Source: Weissella hellenica
Lineage (GTDB): Bacteria > Bacillota > Bacilli > Lactobacillales > Lactobacillaceae
Reading direction: 5' to 3'
NCBI RefSeq assembly: GCF_005405545.1
Contig: NZ_BJEG01000005.1
Location: forward strand, 1-64,000
DNA length: 64,000 nucleotides
The translations under genes and the position numbers were made by a program. Below the pieces are notes generated by a model that did not search any database, was not told the origin of the DNA, and saw only the letters and a program-made list of their open reading frames with translations. Below, piece by piece: positions 1 to 8,776 of this stretch. Every line of letters begins with the position of its first letter. The first letter of the stretch is position 1.

Positions 1-4
1 GGAA

Positions 5-77
5 TGCTCCTATCTTGTTTTATTAATTATGGCACAACTGTTCAGAAATTTATGTACCAAATACTAGGATAGGAGCA
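5..77. repeat. 10-bp inverted repeat at left edge
   Basis: TGCTCCTATC at 5-14 is the exact reverse complement of GATAGGAGCA at 68-77, with 53 AT-rich bases between. The reading frame of the following BNR-repeat gene opens immediately after an in-frame TAG at 65-67, so the repeat sits where the coding sequence starts. This could be the edge of an insertion or a deletion scar, or chance. No transposase is visible and the flank lies outside the window. Confidence 0.3.
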
Positions 78-205
78 ATCAAGCTGAGCCAGCTTTTGAT
101 TTATATTATGCTGGAACCACACAGCTAAAAGCCACACAACAAGGCATTGTTGATATCAGACAAAACAGTAACACGAGCGATTTTGAACAAACATTTCAGT
201 ATAAT

Positions 206-811
206 GTGCCAATTTATACACATGATGAAACTGCACAAGCATTATTTAGATTTTTTGATAGTCATATTAAAGCAAGCGCTACCTTACCGGAACCAGACCC
301 AACAGCTGATTTAAATACAAATGAAGTCCAATCATTCAGAACGAAAAAAATTGGGTATCGTCTGAAAATTGACAATGCTGCGCTAGGAACATACTATTAC
401 AAATTAGCACAAACCAACGATGGTGGCAGAACTTGGACACTCTTAAATAATGATCCATTTCATGGAGAAGGCGGTACTGCGTTAAATGTAAAATTTTTAA
501 CCAAGTCCCTTGGCTTTGTTGCGCTAATGCAAAACTCCGGTACCAGTTCTAAATTATATCGTACAGAAAATGGTGGCCAAACTTTTTCCGAAGTGTCCTA
601 TACCCCTCAAAAAATAGCATTAGATAATCAAGATGATTATGAACCATTTGTTGCACCCGATATGCCCACTAAAACAAAAAATGACTTACTGATGAAAGTT
701 GGTCAAGGGGTTCAAGGTGATTATGAGGGTGGTTTAGCAGAAGCTCTTTACCATTCATCAGATGACGGTAAGACATGGTCATTTGTTAAAATTATTCATC
801 ATACAAATTAA
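206..811 (+). CDS. BNR/Asp-box repeat protein, probably 5'-truncated
   Basis: The family is recognised from three Asp-box (BNR) motifs of the S/T-x-D/N-x-G-x-T-W/F type, near residues 70 (TNDGGRTW), 120 (TENGGQTF) and 184 (SSDDGKTW). These mark beta-propeller blades of sialidase-like or YCF48-like proteins. No sialidase catalytic residues can be assigned. The listed start is a GTG without a clear ribosome binding site. The same frame is open and protein-like back to base 68, where it meets a stop (TAG at 65-67), and no signal peptide is visible. The protein therefore looks like the C-terminal part of a longer secreted protein whose 5' end was lost or displaced. A terminator follows at 841. 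Function and substrate are unknown. Confidence 0.55.
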   Translation: MPIYTHDETAQALFRFFDSHIKASATLPEPDPTADLNTNEVQSFRTKKIGYRLKIDNAALGTYYYKLAQTNDGGRTWTLLNNDPFHGEGGTALNVKFLTKSLGFVALMQNSGTSSKLYRTENGGQTFSEVSYTPQKIALDNQDDYEPFVAPDMPTKTKNDLLMKVGQGVQGDYEGGLAEALYHSSDDGKTWSFVKIIHHTN

Positions 812-840
812 ATGAACAGATTTCGTCTCTTTACTTACTA

Positions 841-868
841 GCGTGAAATTACACATTTCACGCTTTTT
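841..868 (+). terminator. Terminator after BNR-repeat gene
   Basis: Perfect 9-bp stem GCGTGAAAT/ATTTCACGC (841-849 with 855-863) and a 5-nt loop, followed by a run of five T. Confidence 0.85.
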
Positions 869-883
869 ATTTTACCTTTTCTA

Positions 884-921
884 CAAAAAAAGCAACCAAA
901 TCCATGAGGAATTCAGTTACT
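884..921 (-). terminator. Terminator after fumarate-reductase-like gene
   Basis: On the minus strand an imperfect stem (908-921 with 891-903, including G-U pairs) is followed by seven T. It lies about 55 bases past the stop of the flavoprotein gene. Confidence 0.6.
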
Positions 922-975
922 TGATGTTCAATTAAATAATGCTGGTATCAGTACGATTTAACAAATAGCCGTTTA

Positions 976-2370
976 TTAATAATTAAAAATATATTTAGCT
1001 GCCTGGACACCTGCTTGACGCCCAAAAATAATCGTTTCTGCGATGGAATTTCCACCCATTCGATTATCGCCGTGCAAACCACCAGTCACCTCACCAGCTG
1101 CATATAAACCACTAATCTTTTCTCCTGTATCAGATAACACCTCTGTTAAGTTATTTATTTTAATCCCACCCATCGTATAGTGAATAGCCGGCTTAATGTG
1201 AATTGCATAATAAGGTGACAAATTCATTCCGCGATCCATCCCCGTCTTTCGGCCAAACTCTGAATCTTTGCCAGAAATTTGATTAGCGTTCCATTTAACA
1301 ACTGTGGCCGTTAAATTTTCACTATCCAAATGTGCCTTTTTAGCTAATTCTGATAAACTGTTAGCTGCCATCACAAGACCAATTGACTGATAAAAATCGA
1401 TGGCCGGAAAGGCTTGTCGAACACCTTGGTCAAGGATGAGCGTTGCCCCATTTTCATGTAAATTATCAATTGCCATTGTTACTTTATCACGAGTAGTCAT
1501 TTCATTAACAAAACGTTGTCCTGCTTGATTGACTAAAATAGCGCCTTCTCCACGGACTCCTTCACCAATTAAATAAACGTGGTCGGTATCCTGTTGCGTA
1601 GTCGGATGAACTTGGATTTTGTCCATATCAACCAATCCCCCACCTGCTGCAACAGCTAAATTTAAACCATCGCCCGTAGCACCCTGATGATTAGTTGTTT
1701 TTAATGGCAATAACTCGGGTGCATAATTTTTTAGCATGCTTTTATTTTGTGAAAAGCCCCCGGATGCAATTAAAATAGTTTTTGTTTTAATCGTTTTTTC
1801 ACCAATCTTATTATTATAAATTTTGAGACCAGTTACTATGCCATCCTTTTTTACAATTTGCATTGCCTTTGTTTCTGAAAATAGTGGAATATGTTTATCC
1901 AGTAATTGCTTTTGTAATTCTTTAACCATATAGCTACCCACTGCCGATTTATTATTTGGTCGGTGTGCACGTTTTTGTGACATGCCACCAGTAGACGTTA
2001 AATCGGTTAGCAAAATATTATGTTTTTCTAGCCAATTAATAGCAGATTCAGAATGTGTGACAAAATACTTTAACAACTCTTTATTATTTGTTTTGCCACC
2101 ACCTTGCCAAATATCTTCATAAAATGATGCTTGATTATCAATCACTTGATGAGATAACTGCGTCATCGTTTCTGTAGCGTTCATACCTGTCGAGGCACGA
2201 TTTGAATTACCTCCCAATGTAGCTAGTTTTTCAAAGATAGCTACTTTAAGTCCTAATTCTTGTGCCTGAATTGCCGCTGTCATACCTGCAGCACCAGAAC
2301 CAATCACAATCAAATCATAGTTTTCTTTTAATTCATCGATATTCGATACAGGAAAAACAAATCTTGCCAT
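976..2370 (-). CDS. FAD-dependent fumarate reductase / urocanate reductase-like flavoprotein
   Basis: The 464-residue protein begins with the Rossmann FAD motif IVIGSGAAGMTAA (about residues 21-33). It then has the GGNSNRASTGMNA segment, the substrate-site stretch HPTTQ with a downstream GEGVRGEGAILVN, and the C-terminal FAD motif GLYAAGEVTGGLHGDNRMGG typical of flavocytochrome c/FrdA-type oxidoreductases. It lacks the FMN-binding and heme domains of larger relatives, so its electron donor is not evident. By family it would reduce fumarate or a similar unsaturated acid in the cytosol, serving as an electron sink. A strong AAAGGTGG ribosome binding site precedes the ATG. It is a single-gene unit; the substrate is uncertain. 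Confidence 0.85.
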   Translation of the reverse strand: MARFVFPVSNIDELKENYDLIVIGSGAAGMTAAIQAQELGLKVAIFEKLATLGGNSNRASTGMNATETMTQLSHQVIDNQASFYEDIWQGGGKTNNKELLKYFVTHSESAINWLEKHNILLTDLTSTGGMSQKRAHRPNNKSAVGSYMVKELQKQLLDKHIPLFSETKAMQIVKKDGIVTGLKIYNNKIGEKTIKTKTILIASGGFSQNKSMLKNYAPELLPLKTTNHQGATGDGLNLAVAAGGGLVDMDKIQVHPTTQQDTDHVYLIGEGVRGEGAILVNQAGQRFVNEMTTRDKVTMAIDNLHENGATLILDQGVRQAFPAIDFYQSIGLVMAANSLSELAKKAHLDSENLTATVVKWNANQISGKDSEFGRKTGMDRGMNLSPYYAIHIKPAIHYTMGGIKINNLTEVLSDTGEKISGLYAAGEVTGGLHGDNRMGGNSIAETIIFGRQAGVQAAKYIFNY

Positions 2371-2469
2371 CTTTTTACCACCTTTTTAGGATTTAATGAT
2401 ATGTTTCACAAATAATATCATATTTTCTTAACTATTAACCTAATAGTTTAAAATAATCATTTTAAAAAC

Positions 2470-2501
2470 AAAAAATACGCAAAATCTGTTCAATTTTGCG
2501 T
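2470..2501 (-). terminator. Terminator after HNH nuclease gene
   Basis: Perfect 9-bp stem (2477-2485 with 2493-2501). On the minus strand it is followed by an A-plus-T run rich in T. It lies 11 bases past the nuclease stop codon. Confidence 0.8.
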
Positions 2502-2512
2502 ACCATTTTAAA

Positions 2513-3268
2513 TTAATCAAAATTTGTATAAGGTATTAATACTTTTCTTCGTAGTTCGTCTAAAGTAATAATATTAGTTTTTTCTCGATGAATCATTCTA
2601 TGACAATTAGAACAAAGTGGTACTAAATCATTTGTTGGATCAATAGCAACTTCTTTATTTTGTAAAAAAAGAGGCTTTCTATGATGAATTTCAATAAATT
2701 TATGACCTAATTCACCATACATCCGTTCAAAATTAAACCCACATGCCATGCAATTATATCCATAATAGTTTAAACATGCTTGCCTATTTTTAGAATTGCG
2801 TTCATATCTGGCCGTATAAAACTGAATTTTTTTACCCTCAATTAATTTAACACTAGTCAATTCACTAGTATCATTAGATATTACATCTATTGCTTTCGCT
2901 ATAGCATCGTCCAAGTATCTCAAGGATTGTATATTTCCCTTTAACCCAAGATTATGTAGGTCCTCGAGTGAAACATTAACATTGGCATTCTTCACTAATT
3001 TTAAAGTAAACCACGGCCCTTGGCTTGAAAAATCGAAACCAGTAACGCTATATTTAGCGTCATTAATATGATAGTTATAAACGTCGCGCTCTATAACCGT
3101 TGTTTTTAGGATTATTTTTTGTGTGGGTTTTGACTCGTATATATATATAGTATCGCCTATTTTCACACTTTTATTGTTATGCTGCACCCAGTGAACCGTA
3201 TCCAGGTCGTTAAATGCATTTGTAGCATCATATTTATTTTTATTAGACGGTATTATGAATGAACTCAT
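2513..3268 (-). CDS. EVE-like domain HNH endonuclease (candidate type IV restriction enzyme)
   Basis: The N-terminal ~90 residues (FIIPSNKNKYDATNAF, then VKIGDTIYIY) resemble an EVE/PUA-like domain, a fold that reads modified bases. The C-terminal part (about 165-230) is an HNH/McrA-type nuclease with a zinc-binding CxxC at 173/176, the EIHHRKPL motif (His195-196), ND at 213-214 and a second CxxC-H at 219-223. EVE-HNH fusions known in other bacteria cut DNA containing modified cytosine, so defence against modified phage DNA is the inferred role. No methyltransferase or partner subunit is adjacent, as expected for a stand-alone type IV enzyme. The N-terminal domain call rests on pattern recognition only. 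Confidence 0.75.
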   Translation of the reverse strand: MSSFIIPSNKNKYDATNAFNDLDTVHWVQHNNKSVKIGDTIYIYESKPTQKIILKTTVIERDVYNYHINDAKYSVTGFDFSSQGPWFTLKLVKNANVNVSLEDLHNLGLKGNIQSLRYLDDAIAKAIDVISNDTSELTSVKLIEGKKIQFYTARYERNSKNRQACLNYYGYNCMACGFNFERMYGELGHKFIEIHHRKPLFLQNKEVAIDPTNDLVPLCSNCHRMIHREKTNIITLDELRRKVLIPYTNFD

Positions 3269-3569
3269 TTATACATACACTTTCTTTTTTATAACATTAA
3301 AACTTAAAGTAAAAAAGTTGCCACTCACAAAGTAAAAATTGGGCCAATTGTAATGATACATCCTTCAAAGATTGACCTCAATATTTTTATTACGATTTTC
3401 AGTACTTAAATAAATCCAAACTTTGATTGTCGCCATTTTATATTTATTTTTTGTATAAATTAAAACAAACTAATTAAAATCTAATAAAATCAACAAAAAC
3501 ATTGATTTATAGCCTTCTAAAAGTTAAAATTTAACATATTAACTATATTAAAGGAAGCCAGGTAATGAT
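3269..3569. other. AT-rich intergenic region
   Basis: This gap lies between the divergent HNH nuclease and ABC exporter genes. It is very AT-rich and must hold both promoters, but I see no convincing -35/-10 pair, hairpin, operator or small gene in it. Confidence 0.5.
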
Positions 3570-4325
3570 ATGAATAAGGTCAAAGCTTTATATAAAGTCT
3601 ATATAGTAAGCAGCCTCAATAATAAAGTTGTTTTTATGTACAATTTATTACTCCCAATTGTCTATCTGTTAGCGACAAACTTAAAATATTTTTTCCAACC
3701 GGTTCAGACCACTAACCAAGAATTAATCAATACAGCAAGTTACTTTTGGGCGTATATAATCATCGTCACGCTACTAAACATGGTTACTTTTGAAATGCTT
3801 TCAGAGCGTGAATCTGGCTACTTTAAAGAATTATTTTTCATCGTTGGATCAAAGTGGCATATTTTATTAGCAGATTTATTAGCACAAGTCACTATTTTAG
3901 TGTTAGAAATAACCTTGTTCAATATAGTTTTTTTAGTTATTTTTAGAACAATCAACTTTGGGATTCTTTTAGGTGGTCTGTTGGCCACTCTATTGTTAAC
4001 CATCCCCGTAACATGTAGCAGTTGCATATTTTTAATACTGAAAGTAAAAGCGCAAACTGCCCCCATTATTGAAACAATAACTTTATTTGGTATGTTTACA
4101 CTATTAGGTATCAAGAATGAAAATACTTTAATTAAAATTGTTAATTTGCTAAATCCTGTTGAATACTTAGCTCAAAATTCAAATAATATTAGTTTACTAA
4201 TGCTAGGAAACATACCTTCCGGAACATATGTTATACAATTTATAACGATTACGACGTTTTATATTTTAATTGGTGTCTGGGGATTATCAAAGTTTACTAT
4301 TTCACCCATAGAAAATCGCGCTTAA
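3570..4325 (+). CDS. ABC-2 type exporter permease subunit
   Basis: This 251-residue polytopic membrane protein has about six hydrophobic segments (near 18-42, 53-75, 95-122, 127-150, 160-180 and 222-243), the layout of ABC-2 permeases. The cytoplasmic loop after helix 2 contains EMLSERESGYFKEL, in the position where these families contact the ATPase. The start is the ATG following AAAGGAAGCCAGG; an ATG five bases upstream runs straight into a stop. The gene is followed after 19 bases by its ATPase. Together they would form a small exporter (drug, peptide or immunity type); the substrate cannot be told from the sequence. Confidence 0.8.
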   Translation: MNKVKALYKVYIVSSLNNKVVFMYNLLLPIVYLLATNLKYFFQPVQTTNQELINTASYFWAYIIIVTLLNMVTFEMLSERESGYFKELFFIVGSKWHILLADLLAQVTILVLEITLFNIVFLVIFRTINFGILLGGLLATLLLTIPVTCSSCIFLILKVKAQTAPIIETITLFGMFTLLGIKNENTLIKIVNLLNPVEYLAQNSNNISLLMLGNIPSGTYVIQFITITTFYILIGVWGLSKFTISPIENRA

Positions 4326-4344
4326 ATTAGGGAGGTGTTAACAA

Positions 4345-5031
4345 ATGCAAGTAAAGAAACTTTCTATTACTTATGGTAAAAATCAGGTTTTATCTAATTT
4401 AGACTGTAAGTTTGAAACTGACAAACTAAACGTTATTTTAGGACCCAATGGAACCGGGAAAACTACCCTATTAGACACAATAGCCGGATTAAACAAACAT
4501 GATGAACAAGCTTTGTCTGGCTTTCCAACGCAAAAACAATTAGCCTATAAGGCACAGCAACTTCATTTTTTCCCTTCTCTAACAGTTAAACAAACCATTC
4601 AGTTATATGCAGAAATTGAAAATCATCCTAAAAATTTTAATAAAACTAGCACGATGAATACGATTTATAATCAGGTTATCAAGGGTATTATAGATAAAAA
4701 AATTGGTAAATTATCTGGTGGTGAAAAACAAGTTGTCTTAACTTACTGTAACTGTTTATTAGATAGAGAGCTCTACCTATTTGATGAACCGTTAAGCGGT
4801 GTCGACATAAACAACGCTAACTTAATTATTAAAATGATTGCTGCGTTAGTTACTGAAAAACATAAGCAAGTCATCTTAACCTCACATGATATTGAATTAT
4901 TTGAAAGCTTTCCAATAAACATCGTTGTGCTAAATCATCAAAAGTGTATGTTTTCAGGAACTGATCATGAATTATTAAACGCAACCAATAAAGCACAGAT
5001 TAATGATGCCTTACGCATAATTCTTAAATAG
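4345..5031 (+). CDS. ABC transporter ATP-binding protein
   Basis: The 228-residue ATPase domain shows Walker A GPNGTGKTT (about residues 33-41), the signature LSGGEKQ (about 123-129), Walker B LYLFDEP with catalytic Glu, a D-loop (SGVD) and the switch His in TSHD. A Q-loop glutamine is present in YKAQQLHF. It partners the ABC-2 permease just upstream, with which it forms a two-gene operon (RBS GGGAGGTG). No regulator or third component is attached. A bidirectional terminator follows. Confidence 0.88.
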   Translation: MQVKKLSITYGKNQVLSNLDCKFETDKLNVILGPNGTGKTTLLDTIAGLNKHDEQALSGFPTQKQLAYKAQQLHFFPSLTVKQTIQLYAEIENHPKNFNKTSTMNTIYNQVIKGIIDKKIGKLSGGEKQVVLTYCNCLLDRELYLFDEPLSGVDINNANLIIKMIAALVTEKHKQVILTSHDIELFESFPINIVVLNHQKCMFSGTDHELLNATNKAQINDALRIILK

Positions 5032-5054
5032 AACTATCTCAAAAAGTATACACA

Positions 5055-5113
5055 AAAAACATCATAACCTACTGTAAGAACTCTTAACTATCAGTAGATT
5101 ATGATGTTTTTTT
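5055..5113. terminator. Bidirectional terminator between convergent genes
   Basis: A stem of about 16 bp with one mismatch (5059-5074 with 5092-5107) is flanked by an A run on the left and a T run on the right. It can serve the ABC operon on the plus strand and the secreted-protein gene on the minus strand. Confidence 0.8.
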
Positions 5114-5208
5114 GACAATACTACTCTTATCAATGTGTTCAAATTTGCTTCTTATTTGAATGGCCACCAGAATATTAAATTCAAACAATTAATTATTCAG
5201 GATCATTT

Positions 5209-6282
5209 TTAATTAAAGCTACCGCTAAAAGCCTTCTGCAAAGATTCAAATGAGTAGGCTGACTCAGATGTGTCAACCGTCCACTTTTTACCATCTTTAA
5301 TTAATTTAATATCTTGTCCATCAGCTTCACGCATAGGCATCTTCTCTAATACTTCTGGAAACTTTTGCACAAGTGACTCTTTAACAGCTCGATTTACTTC
5401 ACTATATGACATTTCACCATTAGCATTTTGTGTCTCATCTACATGACGTTGCGTTTCCGATATAACCGATGATAATTCAGATAGCTTTACCAAAGTTGGT
5501 GTTACTGTAATTTCAGCAGTTGTTGGTGTTGCTGATTTAATTACATATTTAACAGATCCTTTTTTATTGTTCATATCTTGAATCTGCTTAACCATATTTG
5601 CTGCTGCTTCATCTGCGATTGTATTATTAAACGCCCTTGTTTCAAGGAAATCTCGTGCAACATTACGATATGAAACTTGCTCATCTTCTAATTTATTAGT
5701 CAATACTTTGTCATACGAACTATTATCTTGCTTGTTTAAGAAAACATTGTCAACATAACTTGTCACAGCCTTTTGAGAATCTTGCGTATGATCTTGGTAC
5801 TTTTTAGTGTTAATCTTCACCTTAGTTGTTACCATCTTGTTTGTACCAGATGCCATCGGTGCCACTTCTAAGGTATATTTTTTATCTTTAGTAACTGGGA
5901 AAACAACGTAACCACTAGTCGAATCACGTTTCGCTAGTTTTTCATATCCCATAGTTGAAAAATCATCCCCACTACCATAAATTTGCACTGATTTAATGCG
6001 ACTACCACTTTTATCTTTTAATTTAATATCGCTGGTCATTAAGCTAATCTTGGGACCATTGTTTTTGATGTGTAAATCTAAAGCTAAATAAGCTTTATTA
6101 CTAGCTAACGCCTTTTTATTGTCAGGAACAATATATTCACCACTCTTAACTTTAACTGCGACCCCATTTGAAGGTGCTGAAGCTTTAGCAGCGACAGTAT
6201 TTACACTGCCACCAAAGCCCGCTAGCGTACTCACTGTCATAAAACCTGCAATAGCAATGCCCAATTTGTTATGCATTTTCAT
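5209..6282 (-). CDS. Secreted DUF5105-type protein without a lipobox cysteine
   Basis: The 357-residue protein starts with a signal peptide (MKMHNK charged region, hydrophobic core to about residue 24, likely cleavage after TVAA near residue 31). Residues ~38-150 form a beta-rich DUF4352-like part. Residues ~155-355 match the DUF5105 pattern (helical repeats ending in LIKDGKKWTVDTS) as I recognise it. Relatives are usually lipoproteins. Here the segment STLAGFGG looks like a lipobox with Phe in place of Cys, so the protein is probably released or held by other means. It is a single gene with RBS GGGG upstream of the ATG. The function of this family is not known. Confidence 0.65.
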   Translation of the reverse strand: MKMHNKLGIAIAGFMTVSTLAGFGGSVNTVAAKASAPSNGVAVKVKSGEYIVPDNKKALASNKAYLALDLHIKNNGPKISLMTSDIKLKDKSGSRIKSVQIYGSGDDFSTMGYEKLAKRDSTSGYVVFPVTKDKKYTLEVAPMASGTNKMVTTKVKINTKKYQDHTQDSQKAVTSYVDNVFLNKQDNSSYDKVLTNKLEDEQVSYRNVARDFLETRAFNNTIADEAAANMVKQIQDMNNKKGSVKYVIKSATPTTAEITVTPTLVKLSELSSVISETQRHVDETQNANGEMSYSEVNRAVKESLVQKFPEVLEKMPMREADGQDIKLIKDGKKWTVDTSESAYSFESLQKAFSGSFN

Positions 6283-6527
6283 AATAAATACCCCGTTTTA
6301 TTAATCTGCATTTAAACATAATTCCCCATATCTATATGTTTAAGCCAACTTAGTAATATTATATTTGGAAAGCATCATCAATGAATAAACATCATTTATG
6401 ATGAGAGATATCCTAACTAAATTATAACAAAAATATGACAAAGCTTGTTGTTGAAGCAACTAATTGATATATTTCATTAAAATATAAAGTAATATAGATC
6501 GATAATATATCATAAGAGCCACCAAAA

Positions 6528-7298
6528 TCATCCCATATAGAGACCGCCATCCACAACAATGCATTGGCCCGTTATGTTACTAGATAATTCTGATGCTAAA
6601 AATAGTGCTGTACCGCTCACATCTTTTGGTGTGGTTAAGCGCCTGGTTGGGGTTTTAGCAATTAATGAATCTCTAACATCTCGCTTTGTAAACTCACTAG
6701 AACTGGTTGGGTAAGTTAGCCCCGGTGCTATCGCATTAACGTAGATACCATATGCGCCTAATTCACTTGCCATGGTACGATTTAACCCAATTACGGCTGA
6801 CTTACCAACAATATAATCATGATAAGGAATTGTTGGTATATGAACTAAATCACTGGTTAAATTAATAACATGACTACTGTTGTTGGCTTTTAAATATGGT
6901 AAAACTGCTTGCATCACATTGACAATGCCTTTGACACTACCATCTATTTGGTCAAGATAGTCTCTCCACGTCACATCTTGCAAAAGTTTCCTATTTTTGG
7001 GATCAAATTCATAGTGACTAAATGCATTATTAACAACATTGTCAATTGTTCCAAAATTTTCAATAATTGTGGCAATCATATCCTTAACGGCTACATCATC
7101 ACGAACATCGCAAGCCATGGCAATTGCTTGACCCCCATTTGCTTTAATTAAGGATACAAGTTCATCTGCACTATTGCGCCGATTTAAATAGTTAACAATA
7201 ACGAATGCACCATTTTCAGCATAAGTTTTTGCAATTGCTGCACCAATTCCCCGTCCACTACCCGTAACTAAGGCTACTTTATTTTCTAATAACATCAT
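6528..7298 (-). CDS. Short-chain dehydrogenase/reductase, last gene of TPP-controlled operon
   Basis: This is a classical FabG-like SDR of 256 residues. It has cofactor motif VTGSGRGIGAA (about 11-21), the NNA motif (100-102 region), catalytic Ser149, Tyr162 and Lys166 (YIVGK), and the C-terminal GQCIVVDGGLYMG. It should use NAD(P)H to interconvert a carbonyl and an alcohol. It begins 11 bases after luxC-like ends, with RBS AAGGAG, as the last gene of the NCS2-luxE-luxC-SDR operon. Its likely task there is to reduce the aldehyde made by the LuxC-type enzyme to an alcohol (inference). It can also be read as a fatty-acid 3-oxoacyl reductase by family resemblance, but the context does not support that. 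Confidence 0.85.
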   Translation of the reverse strand: MMLLENKVALVTGSGRGIGAAIAKTYAENGAFVIVNYLNRRNSADELVSLIKANGGQAIAMACDVRDDVAVKDMIATIIENFGTIDNVVNNAFSHYEFDPKNRKLLQDVTWRDYLDQIDGSVKGIVNVMQAVLPYLKANNSSHVINLTSDLVHIPTIPYHDYIVGKSAVIGLNRTMASELGAYGIYVNAIAPGLTYPTSSSEFTKRDVRDSLIAKTPTRRLTTPKDVSGTALFLASELSSNITGQCIVVDGGLYMG

Positions 7299-7309
7299 TT
7301 ACTCCTTAT

Positions 7310-8776
7310 TTATTCAATGTCAGGATCAAATTGTTCACTATATCGTTCAGCAGATGCTTCAATATCCGTAACATGCACCAAATCTAGTAGGTTAAAACCA
7401 CCATCATGATGCCAACCTGGCACAACGTGATTCATTTCCCCTAACGCACTAATGCGATTAACGCCCAAAGATCCTAAAACATCAGACATTTCAAATAAAC
7501 GATTTGGTGCTACGGCAATACCGGCAGATTGTAAATAAGGACGATATGGTTCCAATGTTTGTCCGATATCATTTAAATTATTAACAGCAAAAATATTGAT
7601 TGCTCTATTTAAAGGTGAAACCATAAAATCAACTTTATCTCGATATATAATTGTCCAATCTGTATTTTTTTGACTGACCATAGCTATCGTCGTTGAATCA
7701 CTAATACTTTCTATATCGGCTTGCTGTCTCATTTTATTAATACTGGTCTGCTCAGCTTCAATTAGTTGTGCCCTTGGATATCTGATTTGATAATTTTGTA
7801 ACTCACTTGCTAATAAATTTGCAAACTCTTTAGGGGTCACTGCGCCACCTTTTTCTATAAAAATAGATTGCGGCGCCAAACAATTTTGTTGATCATATAT
7901 TGAGATATCTTCAGCAACTGCCTTAATTAAAGTTGTATATCGATCAGTTGATATGGCTTCCTGACCAATTAATGCTAATCCAATTTTATAGCCATAACTC
8001 AATACCTTTTTAGTAGGTCCTGATTTTTCCTTAATACTTTTAACAGCACTTTGACCACCACAAACAATTACCGTATCCGCTAATTCAATAGCCTTATTTT
8101 CTAACTCAGTACCACTTTGCCATGGTAGAATTGCAATCGCATCTGCGAATTTAGCATCCACTTCTGCTAAGGATTTGACAAACAATGATGGCATAATAGC
8201 TTCTGCAAAAGATAACTTTCCAAGCGTAGCCGATTTAACAAATGCTGCCATCAGTAAATTCCATATTTGAATGCCGGGTACATTACCAGAAAAAATTTGA
8301 AATATTAAATCAGGACCATAAAATTTAGAAAAACCACCACTATGATTAGGTTGAAAATCATCTAAAATATTACCAAACATCCCTACTTCAGACTGTATAA
8401 ACCGCCGTAAGTCTTTTTTTCTAAATAATCGAATAAATTGTCTTAATTCTAACGAAATCTGTAAGGCATCATAACCAGTGATTATTGGTAATGTTTTTTC
8501 AGCCAAGATACGTAACTCGTATTCTGAGTTAGTCCATTTCTGTGCAGCTTTATCAATAATGCTTATTATTTCCTCAACTGTTAATTGGCTTAAATACGAT
8601 TTTTGATTAATTCTTAAATTTTCTGCCGTTTCATCTAATAATTTTGTCGTGACATCAGGATAAGACATGTGAATACGCTGATTTCCCTTGCAGATAACTT
8701 TTTCTTCTAATTCTGCAATATTCACTTGTGATGGCAGGTGAAATATATTAATTGTAATTTCACTGGTTGCTGTCAT
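7310..8776 (-). CDS. luxC: LuxC-type acyl-CoA/acyl-protein reductase
   Basis: The 488-residue protein fits the LuxC family in length and motifs, including the dinucleotide region TVIVCGGQSAVKSI and the active-site cysteine in DQQNCLAPQ (Cys299). LuxC enzymes reduce an activated acyl group to an aldehyde with NADPH. There is no luxAB here, so bioluminescence is excluded. The gene overlaps luxE by 4 bases (ATGA), which implies translational coupling and matches the LuxE-LuxC complex known from Vibrio and Photobacterium. Control by two TPP riboswitches points to a thiamine-related carboxylate rather than a fatty acid (inference). Confidence 0.85.
   Translation of the reverse strand: MTATSEITINIFHLPSQVNIAELEEKVICKGNQRIHMSYPDVTTKLLDETAENLRINQKSYLSQLTVEEIISIIDKAAQKWTNSEYELRILAEKTLPIITGYDALQISLELRQFIRLFRKKDLRRFIQSEVGMFGNILDDFQPNHSGGFSKFYGPDLIFQIFSGNVPGIQIWNLLMAAFVKSATLGKLSFAEAIMPSLFVKSLAEVDAKFADAIAILPWQSGTELENKAIELADTVIVCGGQSAVKSIKEKSGPTKKVLSYGYKIGLALIGQEAISTDRYTTLIKAVAEDISIYDQQNCLAPQSIFIEKGGAVTPKEFANLLASELQNYQIRYPRAQLIEAEQTSINKMRQQADIESISDSTTIAMVSQKNTDWTIIYRDKVDFMVSPLNRAINIFAVNNLNDIGQTLEPYRPYLQSAGIAVAPNRLFEMSDVLGSLGVNRISALGEMNHVVPGWHHDGGFNLLDLVHVTDIEASAERYSEQFDPDIE

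Noticed and set aside
6373-6407. Hairpin upstream of the DUF5105-type gene
   Set aside because: The palindrome is imperfect and has no T run after it, so neither a terminator nor a specific operator can be supported.
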